From positions 3,551,501 through 3,615,500 of the forward strand of contig NZ_PEFF01000001.1 of the NCBI RefSeq assembly GCF_002754375.1: a stretch of 64,000 nt of DNA, in the 5' to 3' direction. Shown here piece by piece: positions 40,661-50,017 of the stretch (position 1 is the first letter of the stretch; each line of letters opens with the position of its first letter). The stretch comes from Variovorax sp. 54. Lineage in GTDB: Bacteria > Pseudomonadota > Gammaproteobacteria > Burkholderiales > Burkholderiaceae_C. Position numbers and translations under genes: made by a program. The notes under the pieces were generated by a model that had not been told where the DNA came from, ran no database searches, and was given only the letters and a program-made list of their open reading frames with translations.

Positions 40661-42267
40661 GGCCGTGCCACCGAAAACTGCATGGGTTGCGGCGCGCGCG
40701 CCTCGGCGTCGCGGCAGATCGAGAGCGCCTCGGCCAGCACGGCGCGCGTGTCGCGCGGGTCGATCACGCCGTCGTCGAGCAGCAGCGCGCTGGTGGTGAA
40801 GACGCTCATCTGGCGGTCGAAGCGCTCGACGATCTGGCGCTGCATCGCGTCGATCTTGTCGCGGTCGACGGCACCCTTTCGCGCCATGCCCGCTTCCATC
40901 ACGATGGCCATGGTCTGCGCGGCCTGCTCGCCGCCCATCACGGCGGTGCGTGCGTTGGGCCACGAGAAGCAGAAGCGCGGCGCAAAGCCGCGCCCGCACA
41001 TGCCGTAGTTGCCCGCGCCGTACGAGGCGCCGCAGTGCAGCGTGATCTGCGGCACGTTGGCGTTGGTCACGGCCTGGATCATCTTGGCGCCGTGCTTGAT
41101 GATGCCGGCCTCCTCGTGCGCACGGCCCACCATGTAGCCCGTGATGTTCTGCAGGTAGACGATGGGCGTGCGCGACTGGCAGCAGGCCTGGATGAAGTGC
41201 GTGGCCTTGGTGGCGCCGTCGGAATCGATGGGGCCGTTGTTGGTGATGATGCCCACCGCATGGCCTTCGAGGCGGATGTGGCCGCAGACGGTGGCGCTGC
41301 CGTAGTGCTCGCTGAAGGCCAGGAACTCGGAGCCGTCGGCAATGCGCGCGATGACCTCGCGCATGTCCACCGGCCGTCGGCCGTCGGCGGGCATGAGGCC
41401 CATCAGTTCCTCGGCGTCGTGGCGCGGCGGGGCAAAGGCGCGCGGTGCTTCTTCGCGCGCCCAGTCGATGCCGCCGAGGATGGCGCGTGCGATGCGCAGC
41501 GCGTCGCGGTCGTCCTCGGCCAGGTAGTCGCCCAGGCCCGAGATGTGGGTGTGCATGACGGCGCCGCCCAGTTCTTCCTCGGTGGCGATCTCGCCGGTGG
41601 CGGCCTTCAGGAGCGGCGGCCCGGCCAGGAAGGCCCGCGTGCGGTCGCGCACCATCACGATGTAGTCCGACAGGCCCGTCTGGTAGGCGCCGCCCGCGGT
41701 CGACGAGCCGTGCGTCACCGTCACCACCGGCAGCCCCGCGGCCGAGAGCCGCGCGAGGTTGCGGAAGATGTTGCCGCCGCGCACGAAGTCCTGCACGCGG
41801 TACTGCATGAGGTTGGCGCCCGCGCTTTCCACCAGCTGGATGAAGGGCAGCTTGTTCTCCAGCGCGATCTCGTGCAGCCGCAGCTGCTTGTCCAGCCCCA
41901 TGGGCTGCAGCGCGCCGGCGTCGATGCCGGAATCGGAGGCGCTGATCATGCAGCGCACGCCCGCCACGCGGCCGATGCCGGCGATCAGGCCGCCGCCGGG
42001 CACGCTCTTGGTGAGGTCGGGGTTGTCCTGGCCCAGGCCCGCGAGCGTGGCCAGCGGCAGGAAGGGCGCACCGGTGTCGAGCAGCAGGGCGAGGCGTTCG
42101 CGCGGCAGCAACTGGCCGCGCTTGGCGAAGCGCTCGGCCGAGGCGCTGGAGGCGGCCACGGCGCGGGCTTCGTGCGACCGGACCTGGTCCAGCAGCGACA
42201 GCATGCTCGCGCGGTTGGCCTGGTAGGTGTCGGCGGCGGTCTGCAGCCGGGAGTCGAGAAAGGGCAT
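40657..42267 (-). CDS. Acyl-CoA carboxylase beta subunit (carboxyltransferase)
   Basis: A 536-aa carboxyltransferase. Motifs GGGLIAGIGRVAGVRCMISASDSGIDAGALQP-type N-terminal part (here by GGGLIAGIGRV) and CGASYGAGNYGMCGRGFAPRFCFSWPNARTAVMGGEQAA in the C-terminal half (here by GAGNYGMCGRGF). Size and motifs fit AtuC (geranyl-CoA carboxylase) and LiuB (methylcrotonyl-CoA carboxylase), both near 535-538 aa. It starts the leftward cluster together with alpha (4-bp overlap). A hydratase gene (atuE or liuC) that would complete either pathway is not in this cluster. Confidence 0.92.
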   Translation of the reverse strand: MPFLDSRLQTAADTYQANRASMLSLLDQVRSHEARAVAASSASAERFAKRGQLLPRERLALLLDTGAPFLPLATLAGLGQDNPDLTKSVPGGGLIAGIGRVAGVRCMISASDSGIDAGALQPMGLDKQLRLHEIALENKLPFIQLVESAGANLMQYRVQDFVRGGNIFRNLARLSAAGLPVVTVTHGSSTAGGAYQTGLSDYIVMVRDRTRAFLAGPPLLKAATGEIATEEELGGAVMHTHISGLGDYLAEDDRDALRIARAILGGIDWAREEAPRAFAPPRHDAEELMGLMPADGRRPVDMREVIARIADGSEFLAFSEHYGSATVCGHIRLEGHAVGIITNNGPIDSDGATKATHFIQACCQSRTPIVYLQNITGYMVGRAHEEAGIIKHGAKMIQAVTNANVPQITLHCGASYGAGNYGMCGRGFAPRFCFSWPNARTAVMGGEQAAQTMAIVMEAGMARKGAVDRDKIDAMQRQIVERFDRQMSVFTTSALLLDDGVIDPRDTRAVLAEALSICRDAEARAPQPMQFSVARP

Positions 42268-42340
42268 GGGGGTCTGTGCGAAGCGCAACGTGTCGTTCGC
42301 ACAGACTGTAGGAGGCGGGCCCCCGGCCCGCTTGCGCCAA

Positions 42341-43117
42341 CTAGCTGGGGCGCACGCGCTGCTGTGCAGCGGGGGCGGCATCGAGGCTGCTGCCCGTGAC
42401 CACCCAGTAGATGAAGATCAGCACCGCGCCGGCCGTGCCGAACACCGTGAGGCCCATGTAGCTGCCGCCGAGCGTGAGCGCGTCGATCGGGGCGGCGGCC
42501 GTGCAGATCATGCTGGCCGCGCTCATGCCCACGTAGTGCATGGTGCAGACCGCCACGCCCATCACAGCGGCGGCGGCCACCTGGTGGCTCAGCTTGCGCA
42601 GGTTGAAGGCCAGCCACAGCGCCGCGGCGGCGGCCGTGATGGCGATGACCACCGACAGCGCGACCATGCCGGGGTCGAAGCTCATCGTGGCCCGCATGTT
42701 CATCGCGAACATGCCCATGTAGTGCATCACGCACACGCCCAGGCCCGCCAGCAGGCTGCCGGCCAGCCAGCCGGAGCGGCTGAATTTCTTTCGTCCGCCC
42801 GCCAGGTACAGCGCAACGCCCGAGATCAGGATGGCCGCCACCAGCGACACGATGGTCAGCGGCATGTTGTACGAAATGCCGAAGGGCAGCCGGTAGGCCA
42901 GCATGCCGATGAAGTGCATCGACCAGATGCCGATGCCGCCCAGCGCCACCGCAGCGCAGGCCACGATCGCCAGGTTGGGCTTGCCGTCGGCGCCGACCAT
43001 GCGCCCGGCACAGATCAGGGCCACGAGCGAGCCGAAGAAGGAAATGAGGAATGAAAGTCCCACCAACCCCAGGGAATATTCGGGCGATAGCACCTGGCCT
43101 ACGACGAGCGGAGTCAT
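42341..43117 (-). CDS. MHYT-domain integral membrane sensor protein
   Basis: A 258-aa protein with seven predicted helices and three MHYT-type motifs: SMHFIGM (about residues 66-72), VMHYMGM and TMHYVGM, giving conserved His and Met that may bind copper, as suggested for the family. The protein has no GGDEF, EAL or kinase domain, so it is a stand-alone sensor domain, ending in a short Ser/Pro/Ala tail. It is 73 bp upstream of the carboxylase cluster on the same strand but separated by a gap with ample promoter space, so the link is weak. Confidence 0.92.
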   Translation of the reverse strand: MTPLVVGQVLSPEYSLGLVGLSFLISFFGSLVALICAGRMVGADGKPNLAIVACAAVALGGIGIWSMHFIGMLAYRLPFGISYNMPLTIVSLVAAILISGVALYLAGGRKKFSRSGWLAGSLLAGLGVCVMHYMGMFAMNMRATMSFDPGMVALSVVIAITAAAAALWLAFNLRKLSHQVAAAAVMGVAVCTMHYVGMSAASMICTAAAPIDALTLGGSYMGLTVFGTAGAVLIFIYWVVTGSSLDAAPAAQQRVRPS

Positions 43118-43236
43118 GCGATGTCCCTTCGAAAAGAGCGCTTCGCAGACCCCCGACTGCCCTATGCGATCGGAACGCTGCGAAGCGTCCCGGCCAGTTT
43201 GTAATATGTGTTTATAAAAGTAAACAGAAACTTGTA

Positions 43237-44895
43237 CTAATTGTTACCCTGCATAACAGGCCGAATTCGATAGATCGAATTGTTCTTGTCGGCCGATACG
43301 TAGACCGTGCCGTCGCGGCCCACGGCCACGCCCGTCACCACGTAGGGCGGTGGCAGGCCGGGCCCGGGCGCCAGGCCGATGGGCAGGTTGTCGGCGACCG
43401 TGCGGCGGGTGCCGGTGGCCGGGTCGATCTCGACCAGCCGGCGCGCCGCGCTCTCGGCCACGATGAAGCTGCCCCACGGTGTCTGGGCCAGGCCCTCGGG
43501 CAGCGCCAGCCCGTCGGCCACGGTGCGCAGGGGCGCGCTGGCGTCCAGCGGAATGCGCAGCAGCTTGCCGGCCGCCTCGGTCACGTAGAGCGCGCCGTCC
43601 TGGCCGACCACCAGTTGCACCGGGCCGTTCAGGCCGCTAGCCAGCACTGACTTCTCTGCAAACTTCGGCCCGCTGGCGCGCGTGATGCTGCCGGTGGCGA
43701 GTTCGGCGTAGATCACGCTGCCATCGGGCATGGGCAGCGCATCGAACGGGGCCTTCAGGCCGTGGATCGTTTCGACCGTCTTCAGGGTCTGGCGGTCGAC
43801 CAGCTGCACCGAGCCCGTGAACCACGAGGTCAGCGCAAAGAGCTTGGGCGACAGCCCGACCGCGAAGGGGTAGTCGAGGTCGGGGTCGCGCTGCATGCGG
43901 AACACGTCGCGCACCTCGCCGGTGCGCACGTCGACCTGCCGGAAGCCGAAGACGTCGGCCACCCACAGGTCGTTGCCGTCGATCTTGAGGCCCGCGGGCA
44001 CCGCCACCTTGCCGCTGGTAAGCGTGCGCAGTTCGCCGGTGGCGGGGTTGAAGGCCTGCACCTCGTTGTTGGCCATGTTCGAGATGTAGATCGTCCCGTC
44101 GGGTGCGATGGCCAGGTTGTCTAGCGACGGGCGCAGCTGCTTGGCCACGGTCTTCTTGCCGCTCGCAAGATCGACCTTCACCAGCTCGCCGCTGCGCGCA
44201 TCGACCACCCAGAGGTTGCCCTTGCCGTCGAGGTTGGCGGCGGCCGGGATCTTGAAGCCGTCGGCGATCACCGTCATCGCGCCGTCGGCGGGGTTGATCT
44301 TCACCACCTGGCCCTTGAACCACAGCGGCCCGTAGAGCAGGCCGTCGGGCCCGACCTCGAAGCCGTTGAAGCCGCCCATGTCCTTCTTGATGAGCCGGGG
44401 CGGCTGCTTGCCTTCGCGGTCGATTTCCCACAGCGCATCGCCCAGGAACACCTGCGAGGCGTAGAGCTTGCCGTTGCGGCGATCGAAATCGAGCGAGTTC
44501 AGGCCGGGCAGGTCCTTGGCGAGCACGCGCAGCGGTGCGCTGTCGTTCTCGCGGTAGCGCAGCATGCCCATGAGGTAGTTGGTCCAGGCCAGCTCGCCCT
44601 TCGGCCCGACCGCGATGTCGTCGGCCTGGCCTTCGGGGGCGTCGATCAGCACCTTGGCGGCGCCGGTCTGGCGGTCGACCTCCCACAGCGTGTTGCCGAG
44701 CACGGAGCCCGCGAGCAGCCGGCCCTTCGCATCGATGGCCAGGCCGTGCACGCCCGCGAAGGCCGACGGGGCCACGAGCACCTCGGGCGCCGCCCAGGCG
44801 GCGGGGCGCTTGGGCGGTGGCGACAGCGAGCTGCAGGCGGCGAGCAGGGCGAGGGCAGCGGTCAGCGCGGCTGCGCGGATCGAACGACGGGGCAT
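43237..44895 (-). CDS. NHL/SMP-30-like beta-propeller lipoprotein
   Basis: A 552-aa exported protein. The signal peptide ends at the lipobox LLAAC (Cys about residue 21). The mature part is made of repeats about 40-45 residues long with xGxLYVxDxxxxxIxxI-like pattern, e.g. VGPDGLLYGPLWFKGQVVKI, IAPDGTIYISNMANNEVQAF and VGRDGTVYVSADKNNSIYRI, enough for two propellers or one large one. Such proteins are often lactonases or protein scaffolds; no lactonase metal site is evident by eye. It stands alone. Confidence 0.85.
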   Translation of the reverse strand: MPRRSIRAAALTAALALLAACSSLSPPPKRPAAWAAPEVLVAPSAFAGVHGLAIDAKGRLLAGSVLGNTLWEVDRQTGAAKVLIDAPEGQADDIAVGPKGELAWTNYLMGMLRYRENDSAPLRVLAKDLPGLNSLDFDRRNGKLYASQVFLGDALWEIDREGKQPPRLIKKDMGGFNGFEVGPDGLLYGPLWFKGQVVKINPADGAMTVIADGFKIPAAANLDGKGNLWVVDARSGELVKVDLASGKKTVAKQLRPSLDNLAIAPDGTIYISNMANNEVQAFNPATGELRTLTSGKVAVPAGLKIDGNDLWVADVFGFRQVDVRTGEVRDVFRMQRDPDLDYPFAVGLSPKLFALTSWFTGSVQLVDRQTLKTVETIHGLKAPFDALPMPDGSVIYAELATGSITRASGPKFAEKSVLASGLNGPVQLVVGQDGALYVTEAAGKLLRIPLDASAPLRTVADGLALPEGLAQTPWGSFIVAESAARRLVEIDPATGTRRTVADNLPIGLAPGPGLPPPYVVTGVAVGRDGTVYVSADKNNSIYRIRPVMQGNN

Positions 44896-44987
44896 GGCGA
44901 TCTCCTCTGGGTTGGCGTTGTGGATGCGGCAGTGCGCCCGCAGTCTAGGAGCCGGAGGAGGCCGCGCAGTCGCTCGCGGGACAAGAC

Positions 44988-45019
44988 GCGGACTTTCGTC
45001 CGCTGCGGATTACCCGCAG
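44988..45019 (-). terminator. Tandem hairpins after the argE-DUF445 unit
   Basis: Two adjacent stems, GCGGAC-TTTC-GTCCGC (44988-45003) and CTGCGG-ATTAC-CCGCAG (45003-45019), lie 15 bp past the DUF445 stop. There is no T-run, so a factor-dependent end or mRNA-stabilising role is as likely as intrinsic termination. Confidence 0.4.
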
Positions 45020-45033
45020 CACCGCGCGATGGT

Positions 45034-46293
45034 TCAGCCGCGCAGCAGCTGCGTCGCCGTGTGGATCAACAGCCCCACGAGCCCACCCACCAGCGTGCCG
45101 TTGATGCGGATGAACTGCAGGTCGCGCCCGATGTGGCGCTCGAGCTCGTCGGTCATCTCGTGCGCGTTCCACTCGCCCACGCGCTCCTCGATGTAGCGGC
45201 GGATGTCTTCGCGGTAGCGCTCGATGGCGGCCGGCGCGGCGGCTTCGAGCTGCTCGTTGATCCAGGCGCGGATCGCCGCGTCGTTCTGCAGCCGCTGGCC
45301 CAGCGCGCCGGCCATCGTCGCGATGCGCTGGCGGATCGTCGAGTCGGGGCGCCCGAGGTCGTCGTGCAGCCAGCCCAGCAGCTCGCCCCACAGGCCGTGC
45401 AGGTAGTCGCCCAGCGCCGGGTGCGCGATGAGCTCGGCGCGGATCTGCTCGCCGCGCTGCTGGAACTCGGGGTCGAGCTTCAGGCGCACCACGAAGTCGT
45501 CGACGAAGTGGTCGAAGCGCTTGCGCATCGGGTGGTCGGGCTCGGCCGCCAGCTCGGCCAGCGTGCGCGCGATGGCGGCCACGATCTTGCGCGTGGCGAG
45601 CTTGGCCGCCACCTGGTCCAGGCCGACGTAGCGCAGCGTCTTGATCTCGCGCGCGATGCCCTCGGTGATGTGCGCCTGCACCTCCTCGCCGTCGAGCAGC
45701 TCGGCCACCTGCTGCAGCACGTCGTCGAGCAGCGCCTGGTGGCGCCCGCCGGCCGTGAGCGCGTCGAGTGCCTGGCCGGTGAGGCGCGAGAGGTCGATCT
45801 TGGCCAGGCCCGCCGCGGCAGCGCGGCCCATGAAGTCGCGCACGCGTTCGTCGTCGAAGGCGGTGAGGCCGTAGCGCGTGGCGGCCACGCCCCATTCGCC
45901 GAGCCTGTCGCCACTGGCGGGCCGGGCCAGCCACTCGGCGATGCGGCCCGCCGCGTCGAACTGGCGCAGCTTGGCCAGCACCTGCGCGGTGCTCAGGAAG
46001 TTGTCGCAGATGAAGCCCGCGAGCTTGGCGCCGATGCGGTCCTTGTTGCTCGGGATGATCGCCGTGTGCGGGATCGGCAGGCCCAGCGGGTGGCGAAACA
46101 GCGCCACCACCGCGAACCAGTCGGCAATGGCGCCGACCATTGCGGCCTCGGAAAAAGCGGCCACATAGCCCCAGGCCGGGTGCTGCGAATGCAGCGCGCT
46201 CGCCACGGCATAGAGCAGCGCCGCCGCGCACAGCAGGCCGAGCGCGATGCGCTTCATGCGCTGCAGTGCGGCGCTGCTTGGGTCTTCAGCCAA
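45034..46293 (-). CDS. DUF445 (YjiN-like) membrane protein
   Basis: A 419-aa protein of the DUF445 family. The family block HPAWGYVAAFSEAAMVGAIADWFAVVALFRHPLGLPIPHTAIIP (here by part EAAMVGAIADWFAVVALF) is near residues 38-80 and a C-terminal helix GTLVGGLVGLLIHTATQLL would be a membrane anchor; the middle is a long helical region. Start is TTG 46293, preferred as LQRMKRIALGLL is a common family start, but ATG 46257 (MKRIALG) is possible. It overlaps the argE stop by 8 bp. Function unknown. Confidence 0.88.
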   Translation of the reverse strand: MAEDPSSAALQRMKRIALGLLCAAALLYAVASALHSQHPAWGYVAAFSEAAMVGAIADWFAVVALFRHPLGLPIPHTAIIPSNKDRIGAKLAGFICDNFLSTAQVLAKLRQFDAAGRIAEWLARPASGDRLGEWGVAATRYGLTAFDDERVRDFMGRAAAAGLAKIDLSRLTGQALDALTAGGRHQALLDDVLQQVAELLDGEEVQAHITEGIAREIKTLRYVGLDQVAAKLATRKIVAAIARTLAELAAEPDHPMRKRFDHFVDDFVVRLKLDPEFQQRGEQIRAELIAHPALGDYLHGLWGELLGWLHDDLGRPDSTIRQRIATMAGALGQRLQNDAAIRAWINEQLEAAAPAAIERYREDIRRYIEERVGEWNAHEMTDELERHIGRDLQFIRINGTLVGGLVGLLIHTATQLLRG

Positions 46294-47452
46294 TGCTGTG
46301 CGAAGTTGCGAGGCGCTCCAAGAACAACTCGCAGCGCGCGAGCTGTTCGAGGCTCACGAACTCGTCGGGCTGGTGCGCCTGCTCGATGCTGCCGGGGCCG
46401 CACACCACCGTGGGGATGCCGGCGTTCTTGAACAGGCCCGCTTCGGTGCCGAAGGCCACCAACGTGGTGCGGTCTTCGCTGGCCAGGCGCTGCGCGAGCA
46501 GCGTGACCGGGTCGCCGGCCGCGCCCAGGAAGCTCGGGATCTCGCAGATGGTCTCGAACCTGAAGCCGGCGTCGGGCGCCACCTTCTTCATGGCGGGCTC
46601 GATGCTCGCGGCGTAGGCCAGCACGTCGGACTGCATGCGCTTCGCATCGGCCGTGGGCAGGTCGCGGAATTCGTAGCGGAACTCGGCGTCGCGCGGCACC
46701 ACGTTGTCGGCAATGCCGCCGTGGAACTGGCCCACGCTGGCGGTGCTGAAGGGCACGTCGAAACCGTCGTAGCGCGGCTCGCTGCGCTCGAAGTCTTCGG
46801 CCATGTCGCGCACCTTGCCGATCACGCGTGCGGCCATCTCGATGGCGTTGACCGATTTCGGCGTGAGCGACGAGTGCGCTTCCTTGCCGCGCACGCAGCA
46901 CTTGTAGCGGTACACGCCCTTGTGCGCGATGGCCGGCACCATGCTGGTGGGCTCGCCCACGATGCAGGCCAGCGGCTTGATGCCGGCGTCGCGCATGTCG
47001 GCAATGAGTTCGCGCACGCCGAAGCAGCCGATCTCTTCTTCATACGTGAAGGCGAAGTGCACCGCGAAGGGTGCGTCGCCCTCGAGGAAGCGCTGGGCAT
47101 TGGCCAGCGCGATCGCGATGTAGCTCTTCATGTCGGCCGACCCGCGCCCGTACAGGCGCTCGTTCTGCACCACGGCCGACAGCGGGTCGACGCTCCAGTC
47201 CTGGCCGTCCCAGGGCACCGTGTCGGTGTGGCCCGAGAGGATCACGCCGGCCGGCTTGCCCTCGCCCAGCGTGGCGAACAGGTTCGCCTTGGTGCGCTCG
47301 GCGTTGTAGGTGATGCGGCTCTTCACGCCGAGGGCGGCGAGGTGCGCCTGGGCGAAGTCGATCAGCTCGAGGTTGCTGTTTGCGCTCACCGTGTTCATGC
47401 GAACCAAGGTTTGCGCCATCAAGAGGCTCTGGGGAGAAAGCGTGTGCTGCAT
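46286..47452 (-). CDS. argE: M20 peptidase, acetylornithine deacetylase (ArgE)
   Basis: A 388-aa zinc-dependent amidohydrolase. The metal-binding SGHTDTVPWDG, GRGSADMKSY, TYEEEIGCFG and VGEPTS fit ArgE/DapE; catalytic Glu is in EEEIGC. The enzyme makes ornithine from N-acetylornithine in the linear arginine route. Many betaproteobacteria have ArgJ as well, so a catabolic role is possible. It is the first gene of a two-gene leftward unit with DUF445 and divergent from the glycerophosphodiesterase gene with a 110-bp gap. Confidence 0.9.
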   Translation of the reverse strand: MQHTLSPQSLLMAQTLVRMNTVSANSNLELIDFAQAHLAALGVKSRITYNAERTKANLFATLGEGKPAGVILSGHTDTVPWDGQDWSVDPLSAVVQNERLYGRGSADMKSYIAIALANAQRFLEGDAPFAVHFAFTYEEEIGCFGVRELIADMRDAGIKPLACIVGEPTSMVPAIAHKGVYRYKCCVRGKEAHSSLTPKSVNAIEMAARVIGKVRDMAEDFERSEPRYDGFDVPFSTASVGQFHGGIADNVVPRDAEFRYEFRDLPTADAKRMQSDVLAYAASIEPAMKKVAPDAGFRFETICEIPSFLGAAGDPVTLLAQRLASEDRTTLVAFGTEAGLFKNAGIPTVVCGPGSIEQAHQPDEFVSLEQLARCELFLERLATSHSIG

Positions 47453-47562
47453 GCAACAGATTGTCCGGGAAGTTGAACGCGCGCGCAGATGGGTACCGGT
47501 GTTGTCACGCGCAGCGGGTAGCCTGCCTCCTCTTTTTTCTTTGTTTGGATGGAGAAGACAAC

Positions 47563-48756
47563 ATGCGCATGTCCCTGCAGATCACCCTGACCGCCGCGGC
47601 CGTCCTGAGCCTCGCCGCCTGCGGCACCACCGGCCCGTCGGCCAACCAGTTGCTCACGCTGGACGGCCAGCCGCCGCTGGTCATTGCCCACCGAGGCGCC
47701 TCGGGCTACCTGCCGGAACAGACGCTGGAGGCCTATGCCCGCGCCATCGAGCTGGGCGCCGACGTCATCGAGATGGACCTGGTCTCCACCAAGGACGGCG
47801 TGCTCATCGCCCGCCACGACCCCAACCTGGCGATCAGCACCGACGTGGCCAAGCACGCACGCTTTGCCTCGCGCAAGAAGACCATCCAGGTCGACGGCGA
47901 GACCCAGACCGGCTGGTTCAGCAACGACTTCACGCTGGCCGAGATCAAGACGCTGGGCGGCATCTCGACGGACCCCGAGCGCCCGCAGGAATTCAACGGC
48001 AAGTTCAAGATCGTGACCTTCCAGGAGATCATCGATTTCGCCAAGGCCAAGTCGAAGGAAACCGGCCGCACCATCGCGATCTACCCGGAAACCAAGAACC
48101 CGACCTACTTCCGCGACCTGGGCATGCCGATGGAAGACAAGGTCGTCGCCGCCATCAACGCCGCCGGCTGGAACAGCAAGACCGCGCCCATCTACGTGCA
48201 GTCGTTCGAGCCCGGCAGCCTCAAGTACATGAAGAGCAAGGGCCTGAACACCAAGCTCATCCAGCTGATCGACGGCGACGGCATCGACATGAAGACCGGC
48301 GCCATGACCTACGCCGTGCCCGTCGACCGCCCCTACGAGTGGACCAAGGCCGGCGACAAGCGCAACTTCGACGTCATGGTCACGCCCGCCGGGCTGGCCG
48401 AGATCAAGACCTATGCCGACGGCATCGGCCCCTGGAAGCGCTACATCGTGAGCGTCAAGGGCACGGTCGGCGCCGACGGCAAGGTGGTGGACGTCAACAA
48501 GGACGGCAAGATCAACGACGCCGACGCCACTTCGACGGCCCCCACCACGCTGATCGCCGACGCCCACAAGGCAGGCCTGTTCGTTCACCCTTTCACGTTC
48601 CGTAACGAGTCGCGCCGGCTGGCCTCCGACTACAACAAGGACGGCAAGAACGAATACGCGGTCTATTACAAGCTCGGCGTCGATGGTGTTTTCACCGACT
48701 TCACCGACACCGCACGGGCCGCACGCACCGAGTACCTGAAGAGCATCGGCCGCTGA
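47563..48756 (+). CDS. glpQ: Glycerophosphodiester phosphodiesterase lipoprotein with EF-hand-like loops
   Basis: A 397-aa exported GDPD. It begins with a signal peptide and lipobox SLAAC (Cys about residue 19). The catalytic motif is IAHRGASGYLPEQT with EMDLVSTKDGVLIARHDP, giving the His, Glu, Asp and His of the family. Residues 310-321 (DVNKDGKINDAD) are a perfect 12-residue EF-hand/dockerin calcium loop and residues 356-363 (DYNKDGKN) a partial second one. GDPDs of the GlpQ type use calcium, so the loops may stabilise the fold. It frees glycerol-3-phosphate from phosphodiesters outside the inner membrane. GGAG lies nine bases upstream. Confidence 0.93.
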   Translation: MRMSLQITLTAAAVLSLAACGTTGPSANQLLTLDGQPPLVIAHRGASGYLPEQTLEAYARAIELGADVIEMDLVSTKDGVLIARHDPNLAISTDVAKHARFASRKKTIQVDGETQTGWFSNDFTLAEIKTLGGISTDPERPQEFNGKFKIVTFQEIIDFAKAKSKETGRTIAIYPETKNPTYFRDLGMPMEDKVVAAINAAGWNSKTAPIYVQSFEPGSLKYMKSKGLNTKLIQLIDGDGIDMKTGAMTYAVPVDRPYEWTKAGDKRNFDVMVTPAGLAEIKTYADGIGPWKRYIVSVKGTVGADGKVVDVNKDGKINDADATSTAPTTLIADAHKAGLFVHPFTFRNESRRLASDYNKDGKNEYAVYYKLGVDGVFTDFTDTARAARTEYLKSIGR

Positions 48757-48811
48757 GGGTTTGCCCGGCACGGTCTTTGCGGCGCATCTTGCAAAGCCTA
48801 GACTGTGTCCT

Positions 48812-50017
48812 ATGAAACTCATCGACTCGCTCGTCACGCAGGCGGCCGGCATCGCGGCCGTCCGGCGTGACCTTCATGCCCACCCTGAACTCTGTTTCGA
48901 AGAAGTCCGCACCGCCGACGTGGTGGCAGGCAAGCTCACCGAGTGGGGCATTCCCATCCACCGCGGCCTGGGCACCACGGGCGTGGTCGGCATCGTCAAG
49001 AACGGCACCAGCACCCGCGCCGTCGGCCTGCGCGCCGACATGGACGCGCTGCCCGTCACCGAGCTCAACACCTTCGCCCACGCCAGCCAGCACCACGGCA
49101 AGATGCACGCCTGCGGCCACGACGGCCACACGGCGATGCTCCTCGCTGCAGCGCAGCACCTGTCGAAGAACCGCAACTTCGACGGCACCGTCTACCTGAT
49201 CTTCCAGCCGGCCGAAGAAGGCGGCGGCGGCGCGCGCGAGATGATCAAGGAGGGGCTCTTCGAGCAGTTCCCCATGGACGCCGTGTTCGGCATGCACAAC
49301 TGGCCCGGCATGAAGGCCGGCCAGTTCGCCGTGAGCCCCGGCCCGGTGATGGCCTCGGGCAACAAGTTCCATGTGAACGTGGTCGGCAAGGGTGGCCATG
49401 CCGCGCTGCCGCAGACCGGCATCGACCCGGTGCCGATCGCCTGCGAGATCGTGCAGGCCTTCCAGACCATCCTCACGCGCAAGATGAAGCCGACCGATTC
49501 GGCGGTGATCTCGGTCACCACCATCCACGCCGGTGAAACCAACAACGTGATCCCCGACAACTGTGAGCTGTCGGGCACCGTGCGCACCTTCTCGCTCGAG
49601 GTGCTCGACATGATCGAGGCCAAGATGCAGCAGATCAGCGAGCACATCTGCGCCGCGCACGACGCCACCTGCGAGTTCCGCTTTGAGCGCTACTACCCGC
49701 CGACCATCAACACCGAGGCCGAGGCCAATTTCGCGCGCCGCGTGATGGGCGAGATCGTCGGTCCCGAGAACGTGCTCAAGCAGGAGGCCGCCATGACCTC
49801 GGAAGACTTCGCCTTCATGCTGCAGGCCAAGCCCGGCGCCTACGCCTTCATCGGCAACGGCGACGGCGCGCACCGCGACGTGCACCACGGCGAAGGCCCA
49901 TGCACGCTGCACAACGCGAGCTACGACTTCAACGACGACCTTATTCCGCTGGGCGCCACCTGCTGGGTGCAGATCGCCGAGCAGTTCCTGAACAAGCCGG
50001 GCGGCAACGTCTCATGA
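48812..50017 (+). CDS. M20D amidohydrolase (hippurate hydrolase-like)
   Basis: A 401-aa metal-dependent amidohydrolase. The metal ligands are in ACGHDGHTAMLL and the catalytic Glu in IFQPAEEGGGGAREMI; HPELCFEE and GLRADMDALPV are family marks. Substrates of the subfamily include N-acyl amino acids such as hippurate, and indole-3-acetyl conjugates. The stop overlaps the M14-like gene's ATG by 4 bp, so the two hydrolases are probably partners in degradation of a conjugate. No transport gene follows. Confidence 0.92.
   Translation: MKLIDSLVTQAAGIAAVRRDLHAHPELCFEEVRTADVVAGKLTEWGIPIHRGLGTTGVVGIVKNGTSTRAVGLRADMDALPVTELNTFAHASQHHGKMHACGHDGHTAMLLAAAQHLSKNRNFDGTVYLIFQPAEEGGGGAREMIKEGLFEQFPMDAVFGMHNWPGMKAGQFAVSPGPVMASGNKFHVNVVGKGGHAALPQTGIDPVPIACEIVQAFQTILTRKMKPTDSAVISVTTIHAGETNNVIPDNCELSGTVRTFSLEVLDMIEAKMQQISEHICAAHDATCEFRFERYYPPTINTEAEANFARRVMGEIVGPENVLKQEAAMTSEDFAFMLQAKPGAYAFIGNGDGAHRDVHHGEGPCTLHNASYDFNDDLIPLGATCWVQIAEQFLNKPGGNVS

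Noticed and set aside
38711..42340. Single 1209-codon frame suggesting fusion of carboxylase beta and alpha
   Set aside because: The upstream half is a different frame of the beta gene; beta has its own intact frame and the two overlap by 4 bp.
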